64,000 nucleotides of DNA from Photobacterium ganghwense (GCF_003025595.1 NZ_PYMI01000011.1:1-64000), one strand, 5' to 3'; counted from the first letter of the stretch, positions 26,893 to 35,594 are shown. Notes: a model not told the origin generated them from the letters alone. Numbers and translations: made by a program.

Positions 26893-27480
26893 ATGCTTAA
26901 GAATCCAATTCAGCTTCGCTTAGAAAAACTCGAACCTTGGCAGCACATTACCTTTATGGTGTCGCTGTGTGAACGCATGTATCCGAATTATGCTTTTTTC
27001 TGTGCCGAAACCGATTTTGAGGACGGTCAGAAATACCACCTGATCCTGGACAGTATCTGGGAATCGCTGACGGTGAAGAACGCCAAGATTAATTTTGAGC
27101 GCCAGCTGGAAAAACTGGAAGAGCTGGTCCCTAATGCTGATGATTATGATCTGTATGCCGTCAACCCGGCGATTGATGCCTGCGCAGCGCTGGCGGATCT
27201 GCTGCATTGCTTGTTGGATCGTGATCTGATGTTGGAGCATGTGCTGAAAATCAGCGGCTTGTCCGTGGAAACCGTGGCGAACCTGGAAGAAGCACAATTG
27301 GGTGAAGCGATCACGGATGACAACCAAAAGCAAAATGAAGCGGTTTGTGCTGAGTGGGATATGCAGTGGGCGATTTTCCGGGCGCTGAAAGAGGCGGAAG
27401 GTCGTGACATTGAGCTGATCAAAGGGCTGCGTAAAGAGCTGCGTGAAGATCCGGTCAGTAATATCGGCATTGCCTTATAA
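26893..27480 (+). CDS. yjaG: YjaG family protein (DUF416)
   Basis: A 195-residue member of the uncharacterised DUF416 family, next to hupA and hemE as in E. coli. The start MLKNPIQLRLEKLEPWQHIT was chosen because it matches family length; nine extra codons upstream have no similarity. Features are the conserved acidic segments FCAETDFEDGQKYHLILDS and VNPAIDACAALADLLHC. It is soluble and mostly helical. The function is unknown. Confidence 0.88.
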   Translation: MLKNPIQLRLEKLEPWQHITFMVSLCERMYPNYAFFCAETDFEDGQKYHLILDSIWESLTVKNAKINFERQLEKLEELVPNADDYDLYAVNPAIDACAALADLLHCLLDRDLMLEHVLKISGLSVETVANLEEAQLGEAITDDNQKQNEAVCAEWDMQWAIFRALKEAEGRDIELIKGLRKELREDPVSNIGIAL

Positions 27481-27496
27481 GCGGCGACAGTCTCAG

Positions 27497-27521
27497 AAAA
27501 GAGCCCCTGGGCTCTTTTTTT
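27497..27521 (+). terminator. yjaG terminator
   Basis: AAAAGAGCCC pairs with GGGCTCTTTT around CT, followed by TTT, 17 bp after the stop. Confidence 0.9.
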
Positions 27522-27776
27522 ATGGCCATTTTTTACGGCAGTACAGGCTGTGGGTTTATACCGGTTGAGCCAGTCGTTATCATGTTGCTACATTGTTAAG
27601 TCGATAATGTGGTTTTTATGCTTTGAAACTGGTCAATTATTCTTTTAGTTGATTACGTAGTAACTCAATCAACTTATTTTATTCGACGTCTTGCCAAGCG
27701 CCCGTTCAGGCGTTTATAACAGGAAAGCACCGGGAAGATAACCTTCCTATTCTTTTACTGTCAGCCAGGATTGAGC
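27522..27776. other. promoter region of the brnQ leader
   Basis: It contains an 8-bp inverted repeat AGTTGATT/AATCAACT (27647-27674) with a 12-bp spacer, a candidate operator. No clear -35/-10 pair stands out. No gene is visible. Confidence 0.35.
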
Positions 27777-27878
27777 ATGTCTGTTGTCACCCATACAACT
27801 TGTTCGTTGCACCGCAGCCAGCGCGCTGTGGCCGCTAACCTGCTCCTCCTGCTCTCTCTGAAACTTATTCGGGGCTGA
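27777..27878 (+). CDS. leucine-rich leader peptide of brnQ
   Basis: A 33-codon frame, too short for usual gene calling, starts at ATG 27777 after CCAGGA. It encodes MSVVTHTTCSLHRSQRAVAA followed by five consecutive leucines, then SLKLIRG and stop. Eight of 33 codons are leucine, in five different spellings (TTG, CTG, CTC, CTT and repeats). The stop lies inside the first arm of a 9-bp hairpin. This is the layout of amino-acid attenuator peptides such as LeuL. It stands 109 bp before brnQ, a branched-chain amino acid carrier, so leucine-dependent control of brnQ is the natural reading. Confidence 0.72.
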   Translation: MSVVTHTTCSLHRSQRAVAANLLLLLSLKLIRG

Positions 27879-27904
27879 CAGGCCGTACCATTTTTCTGTC
27901 AGCC
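27873..27904 (+). promoter_or_regulatory. attenuator hairpin of brnQ
   Basis: GGCTGACAG (27873-27881) and CTGTCAGCC (27896-27904) form a perfect 9-bp stem. The TTTTT tract lies in the loop rather than after the stem, so which alternative fold terminates or blocks translation is unclear. A second small stem, CTTCC/GGAAG (27959-27984), could cover the brnQ ribosome binding site. Confidence 0.55.
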
Positions 27905-27987
27905 GAGAAGTTGCTGGCAGAGTCACTCCCTATCTATCTCATGTTCTCTCCCTAGTAGCTTCCGGTCTGGCCATACAGAGGAAGACT

Positions 27988-29298
27988 ATGTTAAGTGTAC
28001 GTAACATCGCCGCGTTAGGCTTTATGACCTTTGCCATGTATCTGGGCGCAGGTAATCTGATTTTCCCTCCGTTTCTGGGTTACCAGGCGGGTGAGCACCT
28101 GCTTGAAGGTATGTCAGGCTTCCTGCTGAGCGGGGTCGGGCTGCCAGCGCTGGCACTGATTATGGTGGCTCTGGTACAGGGTTCGGATAACTTGACCGCG
28201 GTATTACCGCGTCCGCTGGCAACCAGCTTCTGGATCATGGTCTTCATTGTGATTGGCCCGGCGTTTGTGATCCCCCGCGCGATTACCGTCGCTTACCAGT
28301 TCAGCTTTGCACCGTTTGTGGGTGACGCAGCCCTGATACCGTTTTCGATCTTGTTCTGCCTCGCGACCGTGTTGTTTTCCCTGTATCCCGGCAAGCTGGT
28401 GGATACACTGGGTAAGTGGTTAACCCCGGCATTGCTGTCCATTCTTGTTGTGATGGCCGTTGTGGCGTGGTGGTTCCCGGCTGGCGCAATGGGCGAAGCG
28501 ACCGGTCCTTACGTCAGTGGGGCGTTTGCGGAAGGTATCACCCAGGGCTACATGACGATGGATGCGCTGGGCTCGATTGGCTTTGGCTGGGTTATTTTCC
28601 GTGCGATTCAAAGCATGGGGGTCAGCTGCCCGAAAGCGACGGCCAAGTACACCCTGATGGCGGCGGTGATGTATGCGAGCGCGATGGCACTGGTTTATGT
28701 GTCGCTGGCTTATATTGGGGCAACCAGCGTCAGTTTCAGCACGGAGTTCACCAACGGCGGTGAGATCCTGACGGCTTTCACCACTCACCATTTTGGTGTA
28801 TTCGGCACGATGTTGCTAGGTGTGGTGATGGTGCTGGCCTGCCTGACTACGGCGATCGGCGTGACAACGGCCGGCAGTGAGTTTTACAGCCGGACGTTCC
28901 ATAAGGTATCTTACCGTGGCAGTGTGTGGGTCACAATGCTGGTGGCGGCTCTGGTGGCCAACATTGGGTTGGATCAATTGCTGGCGATTACTTTGCCGGC
29001 GGTGGTCGCGTTGCATCCGGTGGCGATTGCTTTGCTGATGATCGCGCCGTTGCGCCGAGTCCTAGCGACATCAGGGGTACTGGCCACGGTGGCCACTGCA
29101 CTGGTGTTCGGAGGTATGGATGCGCTGCACATTCTGGGCAGCATGCCGGAAGCTATGGATGCAGTGTTGAGCCGTGAGTTGCCGCTGTACGGCTATTATG
29201 CCGGCTGGATTGTTCCGACTGTCGCTGTGCTGGCAGTCAGCGGGTTGCTGGGGTTGTTGAGCGGGCAGCGCGTGTCGGACGCGGTGGCGGAGCGCTAA
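27988..29298 (+). CDS. brnQ: branched-chain amino acid transport carrier BrnQ
   Basis: BrnQ imports leucine, isoleucine and valine with sodium or protons. The 436 residues form about 12 hydrophobic segments. The N terminus LGFMTFAMYLGAGNLIFPPF is the family signature, with GFGWVIFRAIQSMGVS in the middle. The start has AGGAAG 5 bases upstream. The gene is preceded by a leucine-rich leader ORF and followed by a long bidirectional terminator. Confidence 0.95.
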   Translation: MLSVRNIAALGFMTFAMYLGAGNLIFPPFLGYQAGEHLLEGMSGFLLSGVGLPALALIMVALVQGSDNLTAVLPRPLATSFWIMVFIVIGPAFVIPRAITVAYQFSFAPFVGDAALIPFSILFCLATVLFSLYPGKLVDTLGKWLTPALLSILVVMAVVAWWFPAGAMGEATGPYVSGAFAEGITQGYMTMDALGSIGFGWVIFRAIQSMGVSCPKATAKYTLMAAVMYASAMALVYVSLAYIGATSVSFSTEFTNGGEILTAFTTHHFGVFGTMLLGVVMVLACLTTAIGVTTAGSEFYSRTFHKVSYRGSVWVTMLVAALVANIGLDQLLAITLPAVVALHPVAIALLMIAPLRRVLATSGVLATVATALVFGGMDALHILGSMPEAMDAVLSRELPLYGYYAGWIVPTVAVLAVSGLLGLLSGQRVSDAVAER

Positions 29299-29338
29299 GG
29301 CTAGCCTAAGCGCGCCACGATACTGATAATTTACCAAT

Positions 29339-29401
29339 AACCACAGATACAAATAACAGAAAAGGGCCATCAGGCCCCTTTCGTTATTTGTATCTGTGGT
29401 T
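29339..29401. terminator. long bidirectional terminator between brnQ and the CNNM gene
   Basis: Two arms of 19 bases (29339-29357 and 29383-29401) are perfect reverse complements. They enclose an inner stem AAAGGGCC/GGCCCCTTT. The outer perfect stem is much longer than a usual terminator. It sits between convergent genes. Confidence 0.8.
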
Positions 29402-29412
29402 TGTTGTTTTAC

Positions 29413-30468
29413 CTACTCGTCATCTTTGCTCTCAATGACGCCGTGCAGTTTCTTCCATTTTTCCCAGCGCTGGTAGGCCAGTTGCTGCATGTCGGTGTTT
29501 TTGTCGGCTTCATCCACAATCTCTTCGCCGACCAGATGCTCGAAAATGTCTTCCATTGTGACCAGTCCCTGTACCGTGCCGTATTCATCCACGACCAGCA
29601 CCAGCTGCGAGCGTTCTTTCATCAGTTGCTCAAACGCTTTTGGCACGCTGGCAGTATTCATGATGACCGGAATCGGACGCATCAGGGTGCCCAGTTCATT
29701 TTGGCCACGACCGGCCTGGCTTTCGGCAAACAGCTCCAGGCGGTGGACAAAGCCCAGAATGTTATCGCTCTGCTCGCTGTAAACCAGCGGGCGTGAGAAC
29801 GGGCTGTCTTTATGCTGGGACAGAAACTCATTGATCGGCTGTTCGGCATCGACCCGGAACAGTACCGGACGCGGCGTCATTATTTTGGTGACGCTGACAT
29901 CCCGGAACTGGAGCAGGTTGGTCATAATTTTAGACTCGCCCTCTTCCAGCTCGCCGGACTCTTTGGCCAGCATGGCCATGGCAGACAGCTCATCGCGCAG
30001 TTTCGGTGCTTCGTGACCGCGGGACAGGCGACGGGTAATTTGCTCGGACACCCAGACAAACGGCGTCAGTGCCCATACCATCCAGCGTAGAATCGACGCA
30101 CTGGCCGGTGCCAGCTGACGCCAGTAAGTGGCACCGATGGTTTTTGGAATGATTTCCGAGAACAGCAGGATCCCGATAGTCAGTACGCCGGAGAATACGC
30201 CCAGCCACTGGCTGCCAAACACGACGGCGGCCTGGGCACCGGCAGTAGCAGCACCAATGGTGTGAGCAATGGTGTTTAACGTCAGAATAGAGGCCAGCGG
30301 GCGGTCGATATTTTCTTTCAAAGCCGCCAGGCGAGGAGCGGCGGGATGTTCTTGCTGGCGCAGAGTGCCAATATAACTCGGCGAAATACTCAGTAACACG
30401 GCTTCCAGTACTGAGCAGATAAACGAAACACCAATCGCAATTGCGACGTAAATCGTAAGGAGAATCAT
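29413..30468 (-). CDS. CNNM/CBS-domain membrane protein (CorB/HlyC type)
   Basis: A 351-residue membrane protein. The N-terminal CNNM domain has hydrophobic segments at about 1-25, 60-85, 90-110 and 125-145, including LLFSEIIPKTIGATY, which carries the conserved EIIPK. Two CBS motifs follow (VTKIMTPRPVLFRVD and LVLVVDEYGTVQGLVTMEDI). The DEYGTVQGLVT-type second CBS is diagnostic. Relatives are implicated in magnesium or cobalt efflux. It lacks an obvious C-terminal CorC_HlyC domain, being short after the CBS pair. Confidence 0.85.
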   Translation of the reverse strand: MILLTIYVAIAIGVSFICSVLEAVLLSISPSYIGTLRQQEHPAAPRLAALKENIDRPLASILTLNTIAHTIGAATAGAQAAVVFGSQWLGVFSGVLTIGILLFSEIIPKTIGATYWRQLAPASASILRWMVWALTPFVWVSEQITRRLSRGHEAPKLRDELSAMAMLAKESGELEEGESKIMTNLLQFRDVSVTKIMTPRPVLFRVDAEQPINEFLSQHKDSPFSRPLVYSEQSDNILGFVHRLELFAESQAGRGQNELGTLMRPIPVIMNTASVPKAFEQLMKERSQLVLVVDEYGTVQGLVTMEDIFEHLVGEEIVDEADKNTDMQQLAYQRWEKWKKLHGVIESKDDE

Positions 30469-30695
30469 GCTTACCTTATTAGCTAAATAACGTGAATGCC
30501 TATATTAATCGGTGCTGAGGCGAATAAATACAACTATTTCCAAGCACGCTGAGAAGGCATTTTGTGAACTTGCGCTCAGTTTATGGTTAAAGAGCCCGCA
30601 CCTAAGCACATGATAGCCGACAAACCTTTGCCACACAGGCTTCTTTTGAATTAGAGTTGATGCGTCTTAAGAAAAAACCTTAGAAGGGAAACCTA

Positions 30696-30968
30696 ATGAA
30701 CAAGACCCAACTGATTGACCTGATCGCTGAAAAAGCAGATCTTTCTAAAGCCCAAGCTAAAATTGCTCTAGAGTCGACTCTGGACGGTATTACTGACGCG
30801 CTGAAGGAAGGTGATCAGGTTCAACTAATCGGCTTTGGTACTTTCAAAGTAAATCACCGTGCTGCACGTACTGGTCGTAACCCTCAAACTGGCCAGGAAA
30901 TTCAAATTGCTGCAGCAAACGTTCCAGCATTTGTAGCTGGTAAAGCACTGAAAGACGCAGTGAAATAA
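30696..30968 (+). CDS. hupA: DNA-binding protein HU-alpha
   Basis: HU bends and compacts DNA. The 90 residues are full length, beginning MNKTQLIDLIAEKADLSKAQ. The beta-arm signature GFGTFKVNHRAARTGRNPQT is followed by GQEIQIAAANVPAFVAGKAL. I chose the alpha paralogue because of its location between yjaG and yjaH. A possible promoter (TTGCCA, 18 bp, TAGAGT) lies at about 30628-30657. Confidence 0.97.
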   Translation: MNKTQLIDLIAEKADLSKAQAKIALESTLDGITDALKEGDQVQLIGFGTFKVNHRAARTGRNPQTGQEIQIAAANVPAFVAGKALKDAVK

Positions 30969-30973
30969 TCTAT

Positions 30974-31006
30974 ACTCCGCCAGATATTCTATCTGGCGGA
31001 GTTTTT
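30974..31006 (+). terminator. hupA terminator overlapping the yjaH ribosome binding site
   Basis: ACTCCGCCAGAT and ATCTGGCGGAGT form a perfect 12-bp stem followed by TTTT. The right arm contains GGAG (30998-31001), 7 bases before the yjaH ATG, so folding would terminate hupA and hide the yjaH ribosome site on read-through RNA. Confidence 0.9.
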
Positions 31007-31008
31007 CC

Positions 31009-31710
31009 ATGAAGCGCTATTCTCTTTTTCTTCTCATTTCGCTCCTCGCGGGCTGCGCCTCCACCCCCTTAGTTCCGGAAAACTCCATTACGCCTGTCCT
31101 GACCCACACTGGTGGTCAGACGCTGGGCGACACCACGACATTGTACTGGTACACCTCGCAACAGAACCGGCCGGTCAAACTGGCGGAGCAGGTTCAGCTG
31201 GGTGACGACGGTCATTACCAGTCGGATTACCGTTGGCGTGAGGGAAAGCTACGTGAAATCAAGCGTATCGGTGAGCAGTTGGACGGTCAGCAGCTTGAGC
31301 CGTTTAGTCTGCATGTCCGCTACGATACTGAAGGCAACGCGGTGTTCCAGCGTTATACGTTGGGCGGTGAGCTGATCCCACTGTCGTCAGAGCAACTGAG
31401 CCAGCTGGTACGTGATGCCGAGCGGGGCATCGACGTGGTAAAGCAGCAACGTAAGGCCGATGTCTCGCTGGTGCAGGGTACCTGGCGCCACGGCCAGTTT
31501 CATCGCTGTGGTGATGATCGCCTGTTAGCGGTTAATTTCACACCAGCACTTGCAGATTCCCAGCAGCATCAGTTGCTGGCAGCACAAATGCAGGGGTTTA
31601 TGCTGGTAACCGGTCAGGTGCGGCGTGATGCTCTGACCGCGAACGGGTTATTGCTGCTGACGCAAACCGCTCAGCCGTGTCTGACTGCCCCGAATTTGCT
31701 GGGTAACTGA
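31009..31710 (+). CDS. yjaH: DUF1481 lipoprotein (YjaH family)
   Basis: A 233-residue envelope lipoprotein. The signal peptide RYSLFLLISLLAGC ends in the lipobox LAGC with Cys16 as the modified residue. The mature part starts STPLVPENSITP and contains YRWREGKLREIKRIGEQLDG and LSQLVRDAERGIDV, as in the DUF1481 family. It follows hupA directly, as in E. coli. The function is unknown. No separate promoter is visible, because the start is only 40 bp after hupA and sits on its terminator. Confidence 0.82.
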   Translation: MKRYSLFLLISLLAGCASTPLVPENSITPVLTHTGGQTLGDTTTLYWYTSQQNRPVKLAEQVQLGDDGHYQSDYRWREGKLREIKRIGEQLDGQQLEPFSLHVRYDTEGNAVFQRYTLGGELIPLSSEQLSQLVRDAERGIDVVKQQRKADVSLVQGTWRHGQFHRCGDDRLLAVNFTPALADSQQHQLLAAQMQGFMLVTGQVRRDALTANGLLLLTQTAQPCLTAPNLLGN

Positions 31711-31758
31711 GCCCGGGGCTGTTCTCTGGGGATGTGTGGCATTTTACTGCTTTCAATT

Positions 31759-31787
31759 AAAAAACGCGCCCAAGGGCGCGTTTTTTT
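31759..31787. terminator. bidirectional terminator between yjaH and purD
   Basis: AAAAAACGCGCCC pairs with GGGCGCGTTTTTTT between convergent genes, with A and T tracts on both sides. Confidence 0.93.
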
Positions 31788-31838
31788 ATGGTTTGAGCAC
31801 AGAGGCCAGCCGCGGAAGGGGCTCTGCTGCCTGTTTGA

Positions 31839-33128
31839 TCAGGCTTCCTGCTCACGGGCAATTGCCCGGTAGCCAATGTCATCACGGAAGAACATGCCAT
31901 TCCAGCTGATTTGTTTTGCCAGTTGGTAGGCACGCTGCTGAGCGTCAGACACTGTCGCGCCCATGGCAGTTGCACACAACACACGGCCGCCATTGGTTAC
32001 CACATGGCCGTCTTTCTCTGTTGTACCGGCCTGGAAGACTTTCTCGCCCTCAACATCCTGCTGCGGCAGACCGCTGATGATATCGCCTTTGTTGTAGTCT
32101 GCCGGGTAGCCACCGGCTGCCAGCACGATACCGACAGAGGCGCGTGGATCCCAACGGGATTCCGCCGTATCCAGCTTGCCGTCAATCGCGGCCTGGCACA
32201 GTTCCACCAAATCGGACTGCATGCGCAGCATGATTGGCTGGGTTTCCGGATCGCCGAAGCGGCAGTTGTATTCAATGACTTTCGGCGTGCCGTCGGCCAT
32301 GATCATCAGGCCTGCGTACAGGAAGCCGGTATATGGGGCTCCTTCCGCGGCCATACCGCGTACGGTCGGGTAGATCACTTCATCCATCACGCGCTGGTGG
32401 ATCGCTGCGGTCACTACCGGTGCCGGAGAGTAAGCGCCCATGCCACCGGTGTTCGGGCCGGTATCGCCATTGCCGACACGTTTATGATCCTGGCTGGTAG
32501 CCATCGGCAGTACGTTCTTGCCGTCGACCATCACGATGAAGCTGGCTTCCTCGCCATCCAGAAATTCTTCAATGACCACTCGGTGACCGGCTTCGCCGAA
32601 AGCATTACCGGCCAGCATGTCACGTACTGCCTCTTCTGCTTCTTCCAGCGTCATCGCCACGATAACGCCTTTACCGGCCGCCAGACCGTCCGCTTTCACC
32701 ACGATAGGCGCGCCTTTTTCACGCAGGTAGGCCAGTGCCGGCTCAATCTCCGTAAAGTTCTGGTATTCCGCCGTTGGGATCTGGTGGCGGGCAAGGAAAT
32801 CCTTGGTGAAGGCTTTTGAACCCTCCAGCTGGGCTGCGGCCTGCGTAGGCCCAAAGATTGGCAGGCCAGCTTCACGGAAGGCATCTACCACACCAATAAC
32901 CAACGGGGCTTCCGGACCGACAATGGTCAGCGCCACGTCGTTTTCGCGGGCAAAATTGACCAGGCCAGCGATATCTTCAACACCAATCGCTACATTTTGT
33001 AGTTTAGGCTCTAGCGCTGTCCCTGCGTTGCCCGGTGCAACAAACACGGTTTCCACCGCGGGGTTTTGTGCGGCTTTCCAGCCCAGTGCGTGTTCGCGGC
33101 CACCATTACCAATGATCAGAACTTTCAT
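31839..33128 (-). CDS. purD: phosphoribosylamine--glycine ligase
   Basis: PurD (GARS) joins glycine to phosphoribosylamine with ATP in purine synthesis. The 429 residues match the family length. It has the N-terminal MKVLIIGNGGREHALGWKAA, the ATP-grasp elements VVKADGLAAGKGVIVAM and FGDPETQ, and the signature RFGDPETQPIMLRM. It is downstream of purH with a 228-bp gap, the usual purHD order, expressed from the PurR-controlled promoter before purH. Confidence 0.97.
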   Translation of the reverse strand: MKVLIIGNGGREHALGWKAAQNPAVETVFVAPGNAGTALEPKLQNVAIGVEDIAGLVNFARENDVALTIVGPEAPLVIGVVDAFREAGLPIFGPTQAAAQLEGSKAFTKDFLARHQIPTAEYQNFTEIEPALAYLREKGAPIVVKADGLAAGKGVIVAMTLEEAEEAVRDMLAGNAFGEAGHRVVIEEFLDGEEASFIVMVDGKNVLPMATSQDHKRVGNGDTGPNTGGMGAYSPAPVVTAAIHQRVMDEVIYPTVRGMAAEGAPYTGFLYAGLMIMADGTPKVIEYNCRFGDPETQPIMLRMQSDLVELCQAAIDGKLDTAESRWDPRASVGIVLAAGGYPADYNKGDIISGLPQQDVEGEKVFQAGTTEKDGHVVTNGGRVLCATAMGATVSDAQQRAYQLAKQISWNGMFFRDDIGYRAIAREQEA

Positions 33129-33356
33129 GTAACTCTTTCTCCTGTCGCTCTTTATCGCGTCGCCAGAATCACAATAACGGCGTCAAAAATGCTTATTTAC
33201 TAGCGTAAACTCCGCGTTTTTCCTGGTTATTGCAATCCTGGTCTGGCTCAATTCGCTTGCTGATGGAGGTACACCAGGGACGATACGCTTGATGTACAAA
33301 ATTAAACGAATAACACCCAGGCCGCGGCAATCGGGCCTGGGTGTGAATTCAGGTGC
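33129..33356 (-). other. purH-purD intercistronic region with hairpin
   Basis: On the minus strand ACACCCAGGCC pairs with GGCCTGGGTGT (33313-33344) just after the purH stop. The T tract behind it is poor (TTATTCGTTT), so it may be a partial terminator or mRNA-stabilising stem rather than a full stop. No gene is seen in the gap. Confidence 0.55.
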
Positions 33357-34958
33357 TTAGTGACGGAAGTGGCGCATGCCAGTGAAGACCATCGCCATGC
33401 CATGTTCGTCGGCTGCGGCAATTACTTCTTCATCACGCATTGAACCGCCTGGCTGAATCACGCAGGTGATACCGGCTTCCGCCGCCGCGTCGATACCGTC
33501 GCGGAACGGGAAGAAGGCATCGGAGGCCATTACGCTGCCCGCAACTTCCAGATTTTCATCTGCGGCTTTGATGCCGGCAATTTTCGCTGAGTAAACGCGG
33601 CTCATCTGGCCGGCACCGACACCGATTGTCATGTTGCCTTTGGCGTAGACAATGGCGTTGGATTTCACGTATTTAGCTACTTTCCAGCAGAACAGGGCAT
33701 CACGTAACTCTTCGTCGCTAGGCTGGCGCTGGGACACTACTTTCAGGTCGTCCAGGCCGACCATGCCCTGATCACGGTCCTGTACCAGCAGGCCACCGTT
33801 AACACGTTTCACGTCATAGCCGGTGGTCTTGCCAGACCACTCGCCGCATTCCAGCAGGCGAACGTTCTGTTTGGCGGCAACCACTTGTGCAGCTTGTGCG
33901 GAGACGCGAGGGGCAATGATCACTTCCACAAACTGGCGGTCGATAATGGCCTGGGCCGTGGCGGCATCCAGCTCGCGGTTGAAGGCGATAATGCCACCAA
34001 AGGCGGAAGTCGGGTCAGTCTGGTACGCGCGGTTGTATGCTTCCAGAATATCGTCGCCCAGAGCCACGCCGCATGGGTTCGCGTGCTTGACGATCACACA
34101 GGCCGGCTGGTCGAATTCTTTCACGCATTCCAGGGCGGCATCAGTATCTGCGATATTGTTGTAAGACAGCGCTTTACCCTGAATCTGGTGGGCAGTGGCG
34201 ACTGACGCTTCTTCCGGATGCTTCTCGACATAGAATGCAGCCGCCTGATGGCTGTTTTCACCGTAGCGCATGTCCTGCTTCTTCTCGAACTGCTGGTTGA
34301 AGGTACGCGGGAATTTTGACTCCGCATCTCCTTCTTGATAAAGAGTTGGGTCGCCGTAAGAAGGCACCATGGTACCGAAGTAGTTGGCAATCATGCCGTC
34401 ATAAGCGGCAGTGTGCTCAAAGGCTGCAATCGCCAGGTCAAAGCGGGTCGCGTGAGTCAGCGAGCCATGGTTGGCTGCCATTTCAGTGAGGACGCGGTCA
34501 TAGTCGTGGGCATTAACGATGATGGTGACGTCTTTGTGGTTTTTCGCTGCGGAGCGCACCATGGTCGGGCCGCCGATATCGATGTTTTCCACGGCGTCTT
34601 CCAGGGTACAGTCCGGCTTGGCCACGGTGGCGGCAAACGGGTACAGGTTTACCACGACCATATCAATCGGGGCAATGTCATGCTCGGCCATGATGGCATC
34701 ATCCGTGCCGCGACGTCCCAGCACACCACCGTGAATCTTTGGATGCAGGGTTTTCACTCGGCCGTCCATCATTTCCGGGAAGCCGGTATGATCCGACACT
34801 TCAGTTACCTTGATACCTTGTTCAGCCAGCAGGCGGGCAGTACCACCGGTGGACAGAATGTCGACGCCACGCTCGGCAAGCGCCTGAGCGAATTCAACAA
34901 TACCAGTTTTATCAGATACGCTAATCAGCGCGCGGCGGATAGGACGTGCGTTTTCCAT
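33357..34958 (-). CDS. purH: bifunctional AICAR formyltransferase / IMP cyclohydrolase
   Basis: PurH does the last two steps of IMP synthesis. The N-terminal cyclohydrolase region includes RRALISVSDKTGIVEFAQ, LSTGGTARLL and GRVKTLHPKIHGG; the C-terminal transformylase region includes VIVKHANPCGVA and SDAFFPFRDGID. I chose ATG 34958 (MENARPIRRALIS, 533 residues) because the eight codons further upstream have no family similarity. The leader of about 140 nt contains a stem GCCAAAAGCC/GGCTTTTGGT (34994-35030). Confidence 0.97.
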   Translation of the reverse strand: MENARPIRRALISVSDKTGIVEFAQALAERGVDILSTGGTARLLAEQGIKVTEVSDHTGFPEMMDGRVKTLHPKIHGGVLGRRGTDDAIMAEHDIAPIDMVVVNLYPFAATVAKPDCTLEDAVENIDIGGPTMVRSAAKNHKDVTIIVNAHDYDRVLTEMAANHGSLTHATRFDLAIAAFEHTAAYDGMIANYFGTMVPSYGDPTLYQEGDAESKFPRTFNQQFEKKQDMRYGENSHQAAAFYVEKHPEEASVATAHQIQGKALSYNNIADTDAALECVKEFDQPACVIVKHANPCGVALGDDILEAYNRAYQTDPTSAFGGIIAFNRELDAATAQAIIDRQFVEVIIAPRVSAQAAQVVAAKQNVRLLECGEWSGKTTGYDVKRVNGGLLVQDRDQGMVGLDDLKVVSQRQPSDEELRDALFCWKVAKYVKSNAIVYAKGNMTIGVGAGQMSRVYSAKIAGIKAADENLEVAGSVMASDAFFPFRDGIDAAAEAGITCVIQPGGSMRDEEVIAAADEHGMAMVFTGMRHFRH

Positions 34959-35100
34959 TGCGACCATCTCTTTTGCATACACGGGGAATATTTGCCAAAA
35001 GCCATCGGGCGGTTGCGGCTGGCTTTTGGTAAATACCCTCGGCTAGAATCGGGAGAGCGGGGTATGCCCGAACAACAGATTCAAGCGGTAAACGCGGCAT

Positions 35101-35138
35101 ATTCTACATGAATTCTACCGCTGCGCAAACGTTTGCTT
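35101..35138 (-). promoter_or_regulatory. purH promoter with overlapping PurR box
   Basis: On the minus strand TTTGCG (35124-35129) and TAGAAT (35101-35106) are 17 bp apart. The palindrome GCGCAAACGTTTGCTT (35123-35138) covers the -35 and is very close to the known PurR operator consensus (ACGCAAACGTTTTCGT), so purine repression of purHD is expected. Confidence 0.85.
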
Positions 35139-35174
35139 TTTCGTTTTCGGGCGAGATACAGGGAATCGGGTTTT

Positions 35175-35594
35175 ATGTATTTGATTGGTCAGCTGGCAAA
35201 GCGTTGTGCGGTCAGCAGTGACACATTGCGATTTTATGAGAAGAACGGCCTGCTGGTGCCATCCGGACGCAGCGAGAAAGGCTACCGGCTGTATAGCGAG
35301 GATGACCTGTCCCGCATCCGGTTTATTTTGCGCGCCAAGGCGATTGGGTTAAGCCTGGACGAGATCCGGGAGCTGTTGGATATCCGGCTGGAAGCCTGCC
35401 AGCACAGCTGCGCGGAGGTTAAGGCCATTACTCAGGCCAAGCTGGATGAGGTGGACAAGAAAATGGTGGAGCTGCGCCGGATACGCACGGCTTTGAAGAA
35501 AATTAACGATGCCTGTTGTGGCCACGTGGATGATGATGCCAGCCACTGCTCCATCCTCGAGGCGCTGGCCGCTGACGAACAGGGAAATGGCTGA
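35175..35594 (+). CDS. zntR: MerR-family zinc-responsive regulator
   Basis: ZntR activates the zinc efflux ATPase gene zntA by DNA distortion. The 139 residues have the MerR helix-turn-helix (YLIGQLAKRCAVSSDTLRFY, ENG-like YEKNGLLVPSGRSEKGYRLY), the dimerisation helix, and the zinc-binding cysteines: one group in EACQHSCAEV and the C-terminal CCGHVDDDASHC before SILEALA. I chose ATG 35175 to give the usual length. zntA is not in the window. zntR next to purH and fis is a Vibrionaceae arrangement. Confidence 0.92.
   Translation: MYLIGQLAKRCAVSSDTLRFYEKNGLLVPSGRSEKGYRLYSEDDLSRIRFILRAKAIGLSLDEIRELLDIRLEACQHSCAEVKAITQAKLDEVDKKMVELRRIRTALKKINDACCGHVDDDASHCSILEALAADEQGNG

Noticed and set aside
31911..32819. 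302-codon frame opposite purD
   Set aside because: It is a shadow of purD, rich in His/Arg, with no domain.
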